Below, in pieces: positions 62,881 through 64,000 of a stretch of DNA of 64,000 bases. The stretch covers positions 124,001-188,000 of the forward strand of contig NZ_CANMJY010000008.1 of the NCBI RefSeq assembly GCF_947498345.1, written 5' to 3'. Each line of letters starts with the position of its first letter. Position 1 is the first letter of the stretch. Source of the DNA: an uncultured Winogradskyella sp. Its GTDB lineage: Bacteria; Bacteroidota; Bacteroidia; Flavobacteriales; Flavobacteriaceae. Both the position numbers and the translations under genes were made by a program. Below the pieces are notes generated by a model that made no database searches, was not told where the DNA came from, and was given only the letters and a program-made list of their open reading frames with translations.

Positions 62881-64000
62881 TTAAAGCTTTTCTGTGAGCA
62901 AAGCTGCCGTTTCTATTAAACTTATAAGCTCTTGTCTATAACCATTAACATCATTTCCTTTTGCATTTAAAGCTAATTCCTTAGCCATAGTATACGTTAT
63001 ATCACCTTTATATTTTGAGTCTCTTAGTAGAAGTCCAAAACCTGCTACAGCTGAAGAAAACTTAAAATTATTTGAAGCCTTTTCTAACTCTAAGCTCTTG
63101 TCCTCAATAGTTTTTGTAATTAATATGCTCTTATTGTCTTTTGGTTTTTTATATCTAAACTTTATGGTCAACATTTCATTATTATTTGAAGCAACTGTCG
63201 TTTCAGTTTTTTGATACTTCAAAGCATCATGTTGCTTTGCTTGGTATTTAGAATTGAAAGGGACGACTTCATATAAAGCTGTGACTGTATGACCTGCTCC
63301 TAGCTCCCCAGCATCTTTTTTGTCGTTATTAAAATCTTCATTCTTCATTACTCTATTTTCATATCCAATTAACCGATAAGCTTTGACTTGTGACGGGTTA
63401 AATTCTATTTGAATTTTAACATCCTTGGCAATGGTAAACATATTTGCTCTCATATCTGTTGAAAATACTTTTTTTGCTTCCTTTATATTATCAATGTAAA
63501 AGTAATTTCCGTTTCCTGCATTACTGATTTGCTCCATACGTCCATCTTTATAATTTCCCATACCAAAGCCACAAATTGTAAGATATATATCTTCTTTTCG
63601 TTTCTCTTCAATAAGTCTCACCATTTCTGAACTCGATGACACTCCAACATTAAAATCTCCATCAGTTGCTAATATGACTCTATTGTTGCCATTTGTTATT
63701 AGATTCTCTTTGGCTATTTTATATGCTAGTTGTATACCTTCTCCTCCAGCTGTTGATCCGCCAGAATTAATTCTGTCTAAGGCCTCAATGATAGTTTCCT
63801 TTTGTGATGCTTTGGTTGAAGGTAAAACTAAACCTGCAGATCCAGCGTATGCTACAATAGCCACTTTATCACTCTCATTGAGTTCGTTAAGCAATAACTT
63901 TAAAGCTTTTTTTAACAATGGTAATTTATTATTAGAACTCATGGAGCCAGAGGCATCTATTAAGAACACAAAATTGCTTGGCTTAATGTCTTTATAATCT
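62881..64000 (-). CDS. von Willebrand factor A domain protein (YfbK-like), 5' end outside the window
   Basis: The frame is open to the window edge, so the N-terminus is missing; 373 residues are seen. The MIDAS motif FLIDASGSMSS (DxSxS) is near the edge, with the rest of the VWA fold following (SGGSTAGGEGIQLAYKIAKE, VILATDGDFNVGVSSSSEM). The C-terminal part (VKIQIEFNPSQVKAYRLIGYENRVM, then FRYKKPKDNKS) matches the DUF3520-type tail of YfbK-like proteins. These are usually exported lipoproteins with a von Willebrand domain after an N-terminal region not visible here. Function unknown. Confidence 0.85.
   Translation of the reverse strand, partial: DYKDIKPSNFVFLIDASGSMSSNNKLPLLKKALKLLLNELNESDKVAIVAYAGSAGLVLPSTKASQKETIIEALDRINSGGSTAGGEGIQLAYKIAKENLITNGNNRVILATDGDFNVGVSSSSEMVRLIEEKRKEDIYLTICGFGMGNYKDGRMEQISNAGNGNYFYIDNIKEAKKVFSTDMRANMFTIAKDVKIQIEFNPSQVKAYRLIGYENRVMKNEDFNNDKKDAGELGAGHTVTALYEVVPFNSKYQAKQHDALKYQKTETTVASNNNEMLTIKFRYKKPKDNKSILITKTIEDKSLELEKASNNFKFSSAVAGFGLLLRDSKYKGDITYTMAKELALNAKGNDVNGYRQELISLIETAALLTEKL

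Noticed and set aside
1..64000. CRISPR array, tRNA/rRNA, insertion sequence or prophage
   Set aside because: No regular direct repeats with spacers, tRNA-like cloverleaf, transposase or phage structural gene was recognised when reading the intergenic regions and gene products.

Overview
The window reads as a chromosomal segment of a marine-type Flavobacteriaceae member (Bacteroidota). Supporting signs are AT-rich DNA (roughly two thirds A+T by eye), type IX secretion C-terminal sorting domains, a fused hypoxanthine phosphoribosyltransferase-adenylate kinase, a PafA-type phosphatase, TAnnTTTG promoter boxes, and several TTG/GTG starts with little Shine-Dalgarno signal. I saw no rRNA, tRNA, CRISPR array, transposase or phage gene. 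No gene-free stretch exceeds about 220 bases. The last gene (VWA protein) runs off the right edge.

Layout. 0-10 kb: polysaccharide deacetylase-like protein, RadC, small enzymes and regulators, a PLP enzyme, a TlpA-type thioredoxin gene split by an in-frame TAG, and the Mpl recycling ligase. 10-15.3 kb: a TetR-ABC-HlyD-TolC export operon with a palindromic operator before tetR; its ABC ATPase lacks several catalytic motifs. 15.4-25.8 kb: TPR protein, a 2030-residue alpha-2-macroglobulin with an intact thioester motif, two DoxX-type proteins, a lipoprotein and a K+ channel. 25.8-30 kb: Obg, Hpt-Adk, PurK, PurE. 30-43 kb: M3 peptidase, a small T9SS protein, a GbsR/MarR regulator flanked by two copies of one palindromic operator, two paralogous membrane proteins, methyltransferases, an ECF sigma with a small partner, glycine dehydrogenase, a KAS III-like enzyme, ProC and a glycosyltransferase.

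43-56.2 kb is the accessory core. An ECF sigma and its TPR membrane partner diverge from a TPR-CHAT protein. Next come a cysteine-rich T9SS protein and an operon encoding (i) a fusion of a Cys-less C39-like domain, VKOR and thioredoxin, (ii) a C39-peptidase ABC exporter (PCAT), (iii) a 53-residue GG-leader peptide whose six-cysteine core has a C-C-CC-C-C knottin-like order, (iv) an HlyD adaptor and (v) a second six-cysteine GG-leader peptide. I infer a pathway that matures, disulfide-bonds and exports peptides. Two cis signals tie it together. A bipartite promoter motif with identical 23-nt register precedes both the T9SS gene and the VKOR gene, so the neighbouring ECF sigma may drive both. 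A repeated structured RNA leader precedes the PCAT gene and both peptide genes; in the two peptide copies it folds as an H-type pseudoknot supported by compensatory changes.

56.2-64 kb returns to housekeeping-like genes: PafA-type phosphatase, MlaE/MlaF lipid transporter, DUF389 membrane protein, mannose-1-phosphate guanylyltransferase, SprT-like protein and a partial VWA protein.
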